DNA of 58,845 nt from an uncultured Verrucomicrobia subdivision 3 bacterium (lineage in GTDB: Bacteria > Verrucomicrobiota > Verrucomicrobiia > Limisphaerales > UBA11358): assembly GCA_903884535.1 (NCBI GenBank), contig CAISEZ010000042.1:1-58845 (forward strand), in the 5' to 3' direction. Within the stretch, counting starts at the first letter, position 1. Each line of letters starts with the position of its first letter. The notes under the pieces are model-generated. The model searched no databases, had not been told where the DNA came from, and saw only the letters and a program-made list of their open reading frames with translations. This document shows, one piece after another, positions 42,599 to 51,427 of the stretch. Made by a program: the position numbers and the translations under genes.

Positions 42599-45500
42599 CC
42601 AACCCGGCGTTAACGAAGTGCTCGCGTTGCTGGACGCGTTGAAAGACGCCGTTCGCGATTTCGTGGCGCGCGAGGAAAAGTTGAATAGCGCATTCCGCGT
42701 GCAGTCCGCCGCCGAGTTGACGGCCTTTAACCGGCGCAACGAAGTGCTTGGCGCCACGGCTGACGCCCGCGAATTACATGCCGCGTCCAAGCTGGAAACG
42801 GCAAAGGCGCGGCTCCAGTCGCGTTTTGAGAAACGCCAGGTTCGCATCACCCGCGCCCACGCTGCCGTCAGCCAGCGCGGGCTGGATGAAATCAGCGACC
42901 GAGATTCCGCGTGGAAAGACCGCACCCAGCAAGGTGTGCTGGCCGCCGAGCGACATCGCGATCAGGAGTTGGCTAACACCACCACCGCGCGCGAAACCTT
43001 CCAGCAAAATCTGGCGGTCGCCGGCGAGGAACTGGCGCGGCTCGAAGCGGCGGCGCACAGCGCGTTTCGCGGCTACGGACAATTCCGCTGGCTGCTCGCA
43101 TCCGGCCGGTCGTGGCCGGAACCGGATTTGTCGCCGGATGCAAATATACTGTTTGGCGAAATGCAAAAGCTGCAATTGACAATCTCTACTGACTTGGGCC
43201 GCTTTGAAAAGATTTTGCTGCCGAAACTTTTTAAGTTTGTTCCGATCTGGTTGGTGGCTGTGCTGCTGCTCGGCGTGGCGGCGGCGGATCCGGTGCTGGC
43301 TAAGTTAGGCCGGAATTTGGTTTCGCATGTCGAGGCGGGAATGGCGCTGGCGGCATTGTTCGCGGTCGGCATTATTTATTTTCTGGGCGGGCGCTCGGCT
43401 GCACCGCTCGCCACGATCATCGCCGGTGACGTGGCCAAAATGCGGCGGCTGTTTGACGCCTGCGCCGAAAAATCCGCCGCGCATTTCCAGTCGGAACAGG
43501 AGCGGATCAAAACTGAATTTGAAACCAGCAAGCAAACTTTTAATCAGGAATGGCGGCAGGCGGTGCGCGACACCGGCCAGTTGCGCAGCCGTCAGGCGAC
43601 GGCGATCAGCGAAAAAACGTCACACCTTGAGCTAAAAAACGAGCAACTACTCCGCGCGGCGCACAGCCAAATTGAACAGAACTATGCGGAAACCGTGGCC
43701 CGGTTGAAAGCGGAAGACCTCGCCCAAGTCCGGCAAAACACCGAGGCGCACACCGCCGAGCTGGCGCAACTCGAACGCGACCACCAGGCCGGTTGGCAGG
43801 CCTTGGTAGCGGATTGGAAAAAACAGCTCCAGCCGCTGTGCGATCAATTGCGCACGGCCAACGACGGCGCGGAAAATATTTTCCCGACGTGGGATTCTGC
43901 GATTTGGAAAAACTGGACGCCGCCGGCGGATTTTCAAAATGCCGCGAAGTTCGCGCGGCTGGAGGCCGGCGTGGAAAAGTTAGTCGGCGCGCTGCCGAAA
44001 GATCCGCGCTTGCAGTGGTTTGGCCCGGCGACGATTTCCGCGCCGCTGTCGCTGACTTTTCCGGCACAAGGTTCCATTTTGTTCGAGTCCGGCAAGACTG
44101 GCGGCGACGAGGCGTTCGGCGCAATCAATAACATTATTTTCCGACTGCTCGCCACCACGCCGCCCGGCAAATTGAGCTTCACGATTTTTGATCCGGTCGG
44201 GCTGGGCCAGAATTTTTCCGCGCTGATGCACTTGGCGGATTACGAGTCGAGCAGCCTCAATAGCCGCATCTGGACGCAGTCAGCGCAGTTCGAGGAGAAG
44301 CTCGCGGAACTGAATGAGCACATGGAGAAAATCATCCAGATGTATCTCCGCAACGAATACGCCACCATCGCGGAATACAACGCCCAAGCCGGCAGCGTGG
44401 CGGAAAAATATCATTTTCTGGTCATCGCGTCGTTCCCGGTAAATTTCAGCGACACGGCGGCGAAGCGGCTGCGCAACATCGCCGCGAACGGCGCGCGCTG
44501 CGGCGTTTTCACGCTCATCCACTGGGATCAGCGGACGGCGCTGCCGCCGGATTTTGTGCCGGACGAACTTCGCAAAAACAGCGTCTGCCTTGTTCAAACA
44601 GAACGTGGTTTTGAACTGGCGAACCGGCAGCCGTCGGGGATGCGGCTGATGTTTGATCCGCCAGCGCCGCCGGAATTTGCGACGGAATTTTTGCATCAAG
44701 TCGGCGAAGGCAGCAAGGACGCCAACCGCGTGGAAGTGCCGTTCGAGCAGATTGCGCCGGCCGAGGCGGATGTTTGGCAGGATGAAACAACCGAGCTGCT
44801 GCGCGTGCCGATCGGCCGTTCCGGCGCGACGAAATTGCAATATCTCGAAATTGGCAGCGGCACGCGGCAACACGTGTTGATCGCCGGCAAAACGGGTTCC
44901 GGCAAATCCACCTTGTTCCACGTCATCATCACGAACCTCGCGCTGCGGTGCAGTCCGGAGCAGGTGGAATTTTATCTCGTGGATTTCAAAAAAGGCGTCG
45001 AGTTCAAATGCTACGGCACCCGCCATCTGCCGCACGCAAAAGTCGTCGCCATCGAAAGCGACCGTGAATTTGGTTTGAGCGTTTTGCAGCGCGTGGATGA
45101 TGAATTGCGCCGGCGCGGCGATTTGTTCCGTCAAGTCGGTGCGCAGGATTTGGCCGGCTACAAACGGTCTTTGCAGACGGCCACTGCTTCGCCGCCGGCG
45201 GGCGAACCGATGCCGCGAGTCCTTTTGATGATTGACGAGTTTCAGGAATTTTTCACGGAGGAAGACCGCGTGTCGCAAGGCGCGGCGGTGTTGCTGGACC
45301 GCATCGTGCGGCAGGGTCGCGCCTTTGGCATTCACGTTTTGCTTGGTTCGCAGACGCTTGGCGGTGCTTATACGCTGGCCCGCGCGACCATCGGGCAAAT
45401 GGTCATTCGCATCGCGCTTCAGTGCAACGAAGCGGATGCGTATTTGATCATGGATCAGGACAATCCCGCGCCGCGGCTGCTGTCGCGTCCGGGCGAAGGC

Positions 45501-46502
45501 ATTTACAACGACGCGGCGGGCGCGATTGAAGGCAATAGTCCGTTTCAGGCCGTCTGGCTTTCGGACAAGACACGCGATGGCTATCTCGCCAAAATCCGCG
45601 AGCGGGCCGACCAAACCGCGGAAAAATATCCCGGCCCGATTGTGTTCGAAGGCAACGCGCCGGCGGACGTGACGGAGAATTTGCCGCTGCGCGCGGCGCT
45701 GCATAAAATTCCAACGCAAATTCCCGCGCAGGCTAGCGTGTGGCTGGGTGCCCCAAATTCCATCAAAGGTCCGACGGAGGCCGTTTTTCGCCGACAGAGC
45801 GGCAGTAATTTGCTCATCGTGGGCCAAAGCGAGGAACGCACGGCGACGATTCTTTCCGTCGCACTGGTTGCATTGGCCGCGCAGTTTCCAAAAGACGCCG
45901 CGCGTTTCGTGGTGCTGGACAGCACGCCGCCGGGTTTTCCGTCGCGCGAATTTTTGGAACGCGCCGTCAAAGCGGTGCCCCACGAATCGGTTCAAGGTGG
46001 CAACAGCAATCTAGCCGAAGTGATGACCGGGTTGTCGGAAGAGTTAAGTCGGCGCGCGGAAAGCGAATCGTCCGGCCCGGAAATTTTCGCGCTGATCCAG
46101 GGTTTGCAAAATTTCAAGAAGCTGCGGCAGGAAGACGAGTTTAGTTTTTCCAGCCGCGGCGGCGACGCGCCAACTCCGGCTGCGATTCTGTTAAGTCTCA
46201 TCACCGAAGGTCCGGCGCGTGGCATTCACGTCATTGCCGCCTGCGACACTTACAACAACGTGAGCCGCTGCCTCGGACGAAAGACATTAAGCGAATTTGA
46301 AATGCGCGTGGTGTTCCAGATGAGCGCGAGCGATTCGGCCAGCCTGATTGACGCGCCCGCCGCCGGCACGCTGGGTCTGCATCGCGCGCTTTATTACAAC
46401 GACCGCGAAGGCAGCCTGGAAACGTTTCGTCCTTATGCGCAGCCGAACGGCGAGTGGATTGAAAGCTTGGCGCGGCAAAACGCATTTCGTAGCGATCTGT
46501 AA
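42591..46502 (+). CDS. FtsK/SpoIIIE-type ATPase, EssC/EccC-like
   Basis: The 1303-residue protein has a helical, coiled-coil N-terminus to about residue 205, two membrane helices (FVPIWLVAVLLLGVA and MALAALFAVGIIYFL, about 215-265), a second coiled coil, then three RecA-like modules. The middle one is intact: Walker A GKTGSGKS (K772) and Walker B VLLMIDEFQ (D882-E883), plus VDFKKGVEFKCYGTRHLPH typical of FtsK/SpoIIIE. The first (SGKTGGDEAFG) and last (LIVGQSEERTA) modules are degenerate. Three modules with only some active recall EccC/EssC, the motor of type VII secretion. It starts GTG 42591, overlapping the small WXG-like gene. No FHA domain is seen. Confidence 0.88.
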   Translation: MNSQPGVNEVLALLDALKDAVRDFVAREEKLNSAFRVQSAAELTAFNRRNEVLGATADARELHAASKLETAKARLQSRFEKRQVRITRAHAAVSQRGLDEISDRDSAWKDRTQQGVLAAERHRDQELANTTTARETFQQNLAVAGEELARLEAAAHSAFRGYGQFRWLLASGRSWPEPDLSPDANILFGEMQKLQLTISTDLGRFEKILLPKLFKFVPIWLVAVLLLGVAAADPVLAKLGRNLVSHVEAGMALAALFAVGIIYFLGGRSAAPLATIIAGDVAKMRRLFDACAEKSAAHFQSEQERIKTEFETSKQTFNQEWRQAVRDTGQLRSRQATAISEKTSHLELKNEQLLRAAHSQIEQNYAETVARLKAEDLAQVRQNTEAHTAELAQLERDHQAGWQALVADWKKQLQPLCDQLRTANDGAENIFPTWDSAIWKNWTPPADFQNAAKFARLEAGVEKLVGALPKDPRLQWFGPATISAPLSLTFPAQGSILFESGKTGGDEAFGAINNIIFRLLATTPPGKLSFTIFDPVGLGQNFSALMHLADYESSSLNSRIWTQSAQFEEKLAELNEHMEKIIQMYLRNEYATIAEYNAQAGSVAEKYHFLVIASFPVNFSDTAAKRLRNIAANGARCGVFTLIHWDQRTALPPDFVPDELRKNSVCLVQTERGFELANRQPSGMRLMFDPPAPPEFATEFLHQVGEGSKDANRVEVPFEQIAPAEADVWQDETTELLRVPIGRSGATKLQYLEIGSGTRQHVLIAGKTGSGKSTLFHVIITNLALRCSPEQVEFYLVDFKKGVEFKCYGTRHLPHAKVVAIESDREFGLSVLQRVDDELRRRGDLFRQVGAQDLAGYKRSLQTATASPPAGEPMPRVLLMIDEFQEFFTEEDRVSQGAAVLLDRIVRQGRAFGIHVLLGSQTLGGAYTLARATIGQMVIRIALQCNEADAYLIMDQDNPAPRLLSRPGEGIYNDAAGAIEGNSPFQAVWLSDKTRDGYLAKIRERADQTAEKYPGPIVFEGNAPADVTENLPLRAALHKIPTQIPAQASVWLGAPNSIKGPTEAVFRRQSGSNLLIVGQSEERTATILSVALVALAAQFPKDAARFVVLDSTPPGFPSREFLERAVKAVPHESVQGGNSNLAEVMTGLSEELSRRAESESSGPEIFALIQGLQNFKKLRQEDEFSFSSRGGDAPTPAAILLSLITEGPARGIHVIAACDTYNNVSRCLGRKTLSEFEMRVVFQMSASDSASLIDAPAAGTLGLHRALYYNDREGSLETFRPYAQPNGEWIESLARQNAFRSDL

Positions 46503-46591
46503 AAATAGTGGCCGCGGGGCATCTCCCCGATGGCTGTCGACCCCGTGGCGACGGAACTTGCCAACCACTTTGATCGGACTATTCTGCCGAC

Positions 46592-46996
46592 ATGAAAGCA
46601 GCCTGGCTTCTAATCATAATATGGTTGCTGAATGTTGGTTTTTCTGACCTTTCTGCCCAACCCAGCGCGGCCGATGCCAAGCAGTTGGCCGACCTCCGAG
46701 CCAAGGCGGAAGCCGGCGATGCGTTGGCCCAATTTGGTCCGGTTTGGTGGGGGCTTGGCTATTTGTTCATCCCGTTTGTCTCGCTGTTCTTTGTTGCGTC
46801 GCACTGGGACGTGGCAAAAAAACCCTTTTTGAGATGCCTCTGCGCTGGGCTCTTTTTTATCGGACTTTGTGTTTGTTTTTTCTTTGCCAGGAGTGGTTTT
46901 GAGGTGCTCGGCGCTTGCGGGCTGCGTGAACTTGGTTGGTTTGGAAAGCGCCGGCGAAACGGGTTGGTTTCGTCCTGCGGCCAATATCAAAAATGA
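46592..46996 (+). CDS. Small membrane protein with Sel1-like fragment
   Basis: The 134-residue protein has a signal peptide (MKAAWLLIIIWLLNVGFSDL), then ADLRAKAEAGDALAQF, the beginning of a Sel1/TPR-like repeat that stops after one partial copy. It continues into two hydrophobic helices (WWGLGYLFIPFVSLFFVAS and LCAGLFFIGLCVCFFFARS) and a basic tail. The mixture looks like a Sel1-repeat gene front fused to an unrelated membrane segment. Function is unknown. It is 90 bp after the ATPase gene; the intervening DNA has a small hairpin (CGGGGCATCTCCCCG). Confidence 0.55.
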   Translation: MKAAWLLIIIWLLNVGFSDLSAQPSAADAKQLADLRAKAEAGDALAQFGPVWWGLGYLFIPFVSLFFVASHWDVAKKPFLRCLCAGLFFIGLCVCFFFARSGFEVLGACGLRELGWFGKRRRNGLVSSCGQYQK

Positions 46997-47096
46997 CAAA
47001 ACTGTCATCGCCCATTCATGCAGGGTTCATGGCCATGGTGTTCAATGCTCATGTTCAAGTTTTCAACAACAACAACCACAAATACGCAATATTACT

Positions 47097-47504
47097 ATGA
47101 AAATTAAAATAATTGTCGGTTCCATGCTCGCGACCAGCCTGCTGGTCGGCTGCGTGGCGGATAAAAGCCAATGCTGCAAAAACGGCGGTGAAGGCAAGGA
47201 AGCCAAGCTTGTGGCCAAGGCCAAGGTCAGCAAGGAAACCGCCCAGGCAACGGCCCAGGCAAAAGTCCCGAATGGCACGATCAAAGAAGGCGAATTGGAA
47301 AAGGAAAAAGGCAAATTGATCTGGTCTTTCACTTTCACGATTCCTGATTCCAAAGACATCAAGGAAGTCAATGTGGATGCAATCACTGGCGACGTGGTCG
47401 GTGAAGTCGAGACGGAAACCCCGGCGGATCAAGCCAAGGAAGCCGCCGAAGATGCGGCGGCCGCCAAAAAGAAACATGGCGGTGAAAAAGACGACAAAGA
47501 TTAA
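47097..47504 (+). CDS. PepSY-like lipoprotein
   Basis: The 135-residue protein has a lipoprotein signal (SMLATSLLVGCVADKSQCC) with Cys at residue 19. The mature part reads LVAKAKVSKETAQATAQAKV, KGKLIWSFTFTIP and EVNVDAITGDVVGEVETETP, a PepSY-domain pattern (helix, then three strands with the DAxTGxVV motif). PepSY proteins bind peptidase propeptides or metals at the cell surface. The tail is charged and Lys/Asp-rich. The start is ATG 47097, chosen because it gives the lipobox; the longer frame from 46869 does not. The following gene also begins with a PepSY-like region. Confidence 0.82.
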   Translation: MKIKIIVGSMLATSLLVGCVADKSQCCKNGGEGKEAKLVAKAKVSKETAQATAQAKVPNGTIKEGELEKEKGKLIWSFTFTIPDSKDIKEVNVDAITGDVVGEVETETPADQAKEAAEDAAAAKKKHGGEKDDKD

Positions 47505-47630
47505 CTTCGTCAGGTTCTAAGCCATCACCGGCCGGGCTGCCACTTGGCCCCGGCTGTTGATGGTTTACGCCATTTTTATAACCACAGAAATGATCGCCAC
47601 CACCCTGACCAAAAGCGTCTCAAAAAAATT

Positions 47631-48581
47631 ATGAACTACGGCAAATTATTCAGCAGCGCACTGCTCGGCGTTGCCATCGCGTCCACGGGTCGGGCGGGCA
47701 CGGAATTAAAATGGGCGGACGTGCCGGAAGCGGTGCGCGCCACTGTGCTGGCCAATGGCGGCAAGGTCGGACAAACCGTGGATAAAGAAACCAAAGGCCA
47801 CAACGTGGATGGCCAAACGGTTTATGAGGCTGGCGTCACGGACAAGGACGGCAACGTGGCCGACATCGTGGTGAAGGCCGACGGCAAGCTCGTTCAAACC
47901 AAGCACGACGATGCCGCCGACGCGGCACAGGAAAAGGCGGATCGCGCCAAAAAAATTCTGGCGGGTGTCATTTTCAGCCATCCACGCGATATTACCCATC
48001 CGTTTCTGCCACTGGCGTCGTTGAAGCAGGATGTTTTGGAAGGCACGGAGGACGGAAAAAAAATCCGCGTGGAGCGCACGGCGTTACCCGACAAACATAA
48101 AATTTTCAAAATCAATGGCCAGGAAGTGGATGCAGCGGTTTTCGAGGACCGTGCCTGGATGAATGGCCGGCTGGAAGAAGTCGCCACCGATTATTTTGCC
48201 CAGGACGATGCTGGCAATGTTTATTATCTCGGCGAGGATGTGGATGAATACGAGGACGGCAAAGTGACCAGTCACGAAGGCGCGTGGTTGCTCGGCAAAG
48301 ACACCCAAACACCCGGCTTGCTCCTGCCGGCGCATCCCCAAGTTGGCGACAAGTTCAAGTCTGAGGATGTCTCCAAGACGGTTGACGAAAGCGACGAGGT
48401 GATTTCCCTTGCGGAGACGGTGACCGTGCCGGCGGGAACTTATAAAAATTGCCTGAAGATCGCGGAGCATCCGGCCGGCGAAGGCGTTGAATACAAATAT
48501 TACGCGGCGGGCGTCGGCGTGGTGCGCGAAGTTCCGTCGGGCGGCGATGAGCAACTGGTTTCGCACAAAACCAACAACTGA
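47631..48581 (+). CDS. Exported protein with PepSY-like N-terminus
   Basis: The 316-residue protein has a short signal peptide (LFSSALLGVAIASTGRAG), then WADVPEAVRATVLANGGK and VYEAGVTDKDGNVADIVV, a PepSY-like beta segment often called a putative beta-lactamase-inhibitor-like fold. From residue about 105 on there is a separate domain (LPLASLKQDVLEGTEDG, DAGNVYYLGEDVDEYEDG, VTVPAGTYKNCLKI) resembling exported proteins of unknown function. No catalytic motif is seen. It lies 126 bp after the PepSY lipoprotein and 19 bp before the next small exported gene. Confidence 0.78.
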   Translation: MNYGKLFSSALLGVAIASTGRAGTELKWADVPEAVRATVLANGGKVGQTVDKETKGHNVDGQTVYEAGVTDKDGNVADIVVKADGKLVQTKHDDAADAAQEKADRAKKILAGVIFSHPRDITHPFLPLASLKQDVLEGTEDGKKIRVERTALPDKHKIFKINGQEVDAAVFEDRAWMNGRLEEVATDYFAQDDAGNVYYLGEDVDEYEDGKVTSHEGAWLLGKDTQTPGLLLPAHPQVGDKFKSEDVSKTVDESDEVISLAETVTVPAGTYKNCLKIAEHPAGEGVEYKYYAAGVGVVREVPSGGDEQLVSHKTNN

Positions 48582-48600
48582 AAATTAGCTCTAAAAAATT

Positions 48601-49020
48601 ATGAAAAAAAATTATCTCACAATGATGTCGCTGAGCCTGGCAACTTTGATCGGCGTGGTTTGTCTGCCCGCCCTGACCAGCCAGGCAGACGAACCCCAAG
48701 CCGCCACCAAAACACCGGCCATGACGGCGGTTTATACCGCGGCGGAGACGAAGGAATTCAAGGCGCTGGCTCAGGCGACGCTGGATGCGCTGGCGGCTGG
48801 CAAGCAAACGGAAATGGTCGCCAAGCTCACCGATTTGGAAACGTCCTGGGATGATCAGGAAAAAGTTTTGAGGCCCAAGGACGAGGCGGTCTGGACCGCG
48901 CTGGACAAGACGCTCGACAAAGCCATTTCGGCCCTGCGCAGCAGCCACACGAATCTCGAGAAGGGCAAAGCGGCTTTGGAGAGCTTGCTCAAGAAACTGA
49001 CTCAGGCGACGAAGGCCTGA
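48601..49020 (+). CDS. Small exported helical protein
   Basis: The 139-residue protein has a signal peptide (MMSLSLATLIGVVCLPALTSQA) with likely cleavage near SQADE. The mature part is all-helical: ETKEFKALAQATLDALAAGK, MVAKLTDLETSWDDQEKVL and KTLDKAISALRSSHTN. No family is recognised. Small periplasmic helical proteins like this often bind metal or other envelope proteins. It follows the PepSY-like gene by 19 bp and precedes another envelope gene by 20 bp, so a shared transcript with the PepSY genes is likely. The metal-efflux-type operon begins about 650 bp further on. Confidence 0.78.
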   Translation: MKKNYLTMMSLSLATLIGVVCLPALTSQADEPQAATKTPAMTAVYTAAETKEFKALAQATLDALAAGKQTEMVAKLTDLETSWDDQEKVLRPKDEAVWTALDKTLDKAISALRSSHTNLEKGKAALESLLKKLTQATKA

Positions 49021-49040
49021 ATCGCCAGCACAGCCCTTTC

Positions 49041-49631
49041 ATGATGAATGTCAAAAACGCACTCGGTGTGATTTTGGTGGGCGTCAGTCTGGCGGCGGTC
49101 ATTGCCATGGTGGCCCACACTCGGCGCGGGGTGGTCAACTCCAGCTCGGCGGAAAAGATGGCTCAACCCGCAGAAACAGCAGTCTCACCAATTGCCGAAC
49201 CAAACACTCCGGCTGAAGTTCCGCCGGTTGAAACCCAACCAGCGATTCATCCGCCGAAAATCGCGAAAGTAAAAAAAGCCGCCGCCAAAACCGGCACCTC
49301 GGCGAAGGCCAAAGCGCCCATCCAGGATCCGGATGCTCGTGCGGCTTTGAGTTTGGTCGGCGCGGATCCTGAGGCCGAGGCGTATTGGATGGGCGCGGTC
49401 AACGACCCGAGTTTGCCGGCCGAGGAGCGCAAAGATTTGATCGAGGACTTGAACGAGGACGGTCTGTCCGATCCGAAGCATCCGGGGCCGGAAGACCTGC
49501 CGCTGATTGTCAACCGGCTGCGGCTGATCGAAGAATTGGCTCCCAATGCGCTTGATCAGGTCAACGTGGATGCTTTTGCTGAAGCTTACAAAGACCTCAA
49601 CAATCTGCTTGCCGGTAACCCTGTGAAATAA
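49041..49631 (+). CDS. Membrane-anchored protein with Ala/Pro linker
   Basis: The 196-residue protein starts MMNVKNALGVILVGVSL with one N-terminal membrane helix. A long Pro/Glu/Lys-rich linker (residues about 45-95) leads to a folded C-terminal part (DPDARAALSLVGADPEAEAYWMGAVND and LPLIVNRLRLIEELAPNAL). No domain is recognised. The topology puts the C-terminus in the periplasm. It ends 45 bp before the response regulator gene, so it could be cotranscribed with the two-component/efflux operon. Confidence 0.72.
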   Translation: MMNVKNALGVILVGVSLAAVIAMVAHTRRGVVNSSSAEKMAQPAETAVSPIAEPNTPAEVPPVETQPAIHPPKIAKVKKAAAKTGTSAKAKAPIQDPDARAALSLVGADPEAEAYWMGAVNDPSLPAEERKDLIEDLNEDGLSDPKHPGPEDLPLIVNRLRLIEELAPNALDQVNVDAFAEAYKDLNNLLAGNPVK

Positions 49632-49676
49632 CTAAAAGGTTTCGCCCGCTTTGCCCTCCTGATTTAATCTGCAGCC

Positions 49677-50351
49677 ATGCGTGTCCTAGTCGTCGAAGAC
49701 GAAAAAAAAACCGCCTCGTTCGTGCGCAAGGCGCTCCAGAGCGAAGGTTTTGCCGTGGACGTGTGCGGCAATGGTGACGACGCGCTTACCGCAGTGGCGG
49801 GCACGTTGTTTGACGGCATCGTGCTCGATATCATGCTGCCCGGCCGCGACGGCTTGAGCGTGCTGCGACAATTGCGCGAAGGCGGAAACAAAACGCCCGT
49901 GCTGTTGCTCTCGGCGCGTGGCTCGGTCAATGAGCGCGTGGAAGGCTTGAACGCCGGCGCGGATGATTACCTGCCGAAACCGTTTGTCATCGCGGAACTC
50001 GTGGCGCGGGTCCGTGCCTTGGGCCGGCGCGGCGGCGAGGTGAAATCCACTTTGTTGCGGCTGGCCGACCTGACGCTCGACACCGTTTCTCATCGCGCCG
50101 AGCGCGGCGGCAAAACCTTCGAATTGACCGCGCGTGAATTCCGGCTGTTGGAATTTTTGATGCGCACGCCCGGCCGGATTTGCGGGCGCATGAGCATCAT
50201 CGAAAAAGTCTGGGACTACGATTTCGATCCGGGCACCAACCTCGTCGATGTTTATGTGAAGCGGCTGCGCGAAAAGATTGACGACGACTTTGAACCGAAG
50301 CTGCTGCACACCGTCCGCGGCATCGGTTATGTTTTAAAGGAGGCGCCATGA
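49677..50351 (+). CDS. OmpR/PhoB-family response regulator
   Basis: The 224-residue protein has a receiver domain with D8 and E9 (LVVEDEKK), phospho-acceptor D51 in VLDIMLPG, K101 in LPKPF, and an OmpR-type winged helix DNA-binding domain (TLDTVSHRAERGGKTFELT, EFRLLEFLMRTPG, NLVDVYVKRLREKI). It resembles the CusR/CopR subgroup by overall length and gene order. Phosphorylation by the downstream kinase should control the efflux genes that follow. The kinase gene overlaps its stop by 4 bp (ATGA). Confidence 0.93.
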   Translation: MRVLVVEDEKKTASFVRKALQSEGFAVDVCGNGDDALTAVAGTLFDGIVLDIMLPGRDGLSVLRQLREGGNKTPVLLLSARGSVNERVEGLNAGADDYLPKPFVIAELVARVRALGRRGGEVKSTLLRLADLTLDTVSHRAERGGKTFELTAREFRLLEFLMRTPGRICGRMSIIEKVWDYDFDPGTNLVDVYVKRLREKIDDDFEPKLLHTVRGIGYVLKEAP

Positions 50352-51427
50352 CCGTTCGCACGCGTCTCACGCTGTGGTATGCGGTTATTTTTTCCGTGTC
50401 GCTGCTGGTCATCGGCCTGGCGATGTATTCCGAATTGGTGGTGGAAACGCGCGCCAAAATCGCCCATCACCATGAAGCGACGATTGACGACGACGCCGGC
50501 GTGGACATCACGCAAATCATCTTTATTTACGGCGGCTCGGCGATCGTCGTTGGCCTGCTGGGTGGCTGGTGGCTGACGCGCCGGGCTTTCGCGCCGGTGG
50601 CTGCGCTCACGGCTGCGGCCGAAAAAATTCACGAGGGCAACCTCGCCCAGCATTTGCCGCGCTCCGGCAACGGCGACGAACTCGACCGGCTCACGGAAGT
50701 TTTCAATGCCATGACCGCACGGCTCGACGGTTCTTTCCAGCGCATCCGCGAATTCACCTTGCACGCCTCGCACGAATTAAAAACGCCGCTTACCGTTTTG
50801 CACGGCGAGTTGGAAACCGCGTTGGGCGATGACAACCTGCCCGCGCCGCAGCATGAGCGGCTCGCCAGCCAGCTCGACGAGATCCAGCGGCTCACCAAAA
50901 TCGTGGACGGACTCACCCTGCTCACCAAGGCCGACGCCGGGCAGGTCGAATTGACTTTTGCCCCGCTGGCCTTGGACGAAATCGTCACCGACGTTTTTGC
51001 CGATGCGCAAATTCTGGCGCGGGCGGCACAACTTTCCGTCAGCCTGGACCCCTGTGAAAAAATCACCGTTCACGGCGACCGGCACCGGCTGCGGCAGCTT
51101 TTGCTGAACCTGACGGACAACGCCGTGAAATATAATCAGCCCGGCGGCACGGTGGCGTTTTCCCTGCGCCGCGACGGCGCGGCTGCCGAGTTGATAATTG
51201 TCAACAGCGGGAAAAGTGTTCCGCCGGAAATTTTGCCCCGGGTGTTTGACCGGTTTTATCGCGGCGACGCCGCGCACAATTCCGCCGTGGACGGCTGCGG
51301 CCTCGGCTTGAGCATCGCCGAATGGATCACCCGCGCCCATCATGGTGACATCCGCATCGCGTCCGCGGAAAACCAGACTACTGTAACCATCCGCCTACCG
51401 CTTGCATCTCGACAAACAATTTTGTGA
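50348..51427 (+). CDS. Sensor histidine kinase with very short periplasmic loop
   Basis: The 359-residue kinase has two membrane helices (LWYAVIFSVSLLVIGLAM and FIYGGSAIVVGLLGGWW) separated by only about 35 residues, then HAMP, the phosphoacceptor H142 in LHASHELKTPLT, and an ATPase domain with LTDNAVKYN, GCGLGLSIAEW. The short loop contains AKIAHHHEATIDDD, three consecutive histidines followed by acids, a plausible metal-binding sensor. Metal sensing is inferred from this and from the neighbouring efflux genes. The TolC-like gene starts GTG 51424 overlapping its stop. Confidence 0.92.
   Translation: MTVRTRLTLWYAVIFSVSLLVIGLAMYSELVVETRAKIAHHHEATIDDDAGVDITQIIFIYGGSAIVVGLLGGWWLTRRAFAPVAALTAAAEKIHEGNLAQHLPRSGNGDELDRLTEVFNAMTARLDGSFQRIREFTLHASHELKTPLTVLHGELETALGDDNLPAPQHERLASQLDEIQRLTKIVDGLTLLTKADAGQVELTFAPLALDEIVTDVFADAQILARAAQLSVSLDPCEKITVHGDRHRLRQLLLNLTDNAVKYNQPGGTVAFSLRRDGAAAELIIVNSGKSVPPEILPRVFDRFYRGDAAHNSAVDGCGLGLSIAEWITRAHHGDIRIASAENQTTVTIRLPLASRQTIL

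Noticed and set aside
44280..45995. 571-codon frame antisense to the FtsK-like ATPase
   Set aside because: Arg/Ala-rich with no domain; opposite a clear ATPase gene, so a shadow of codon bias.
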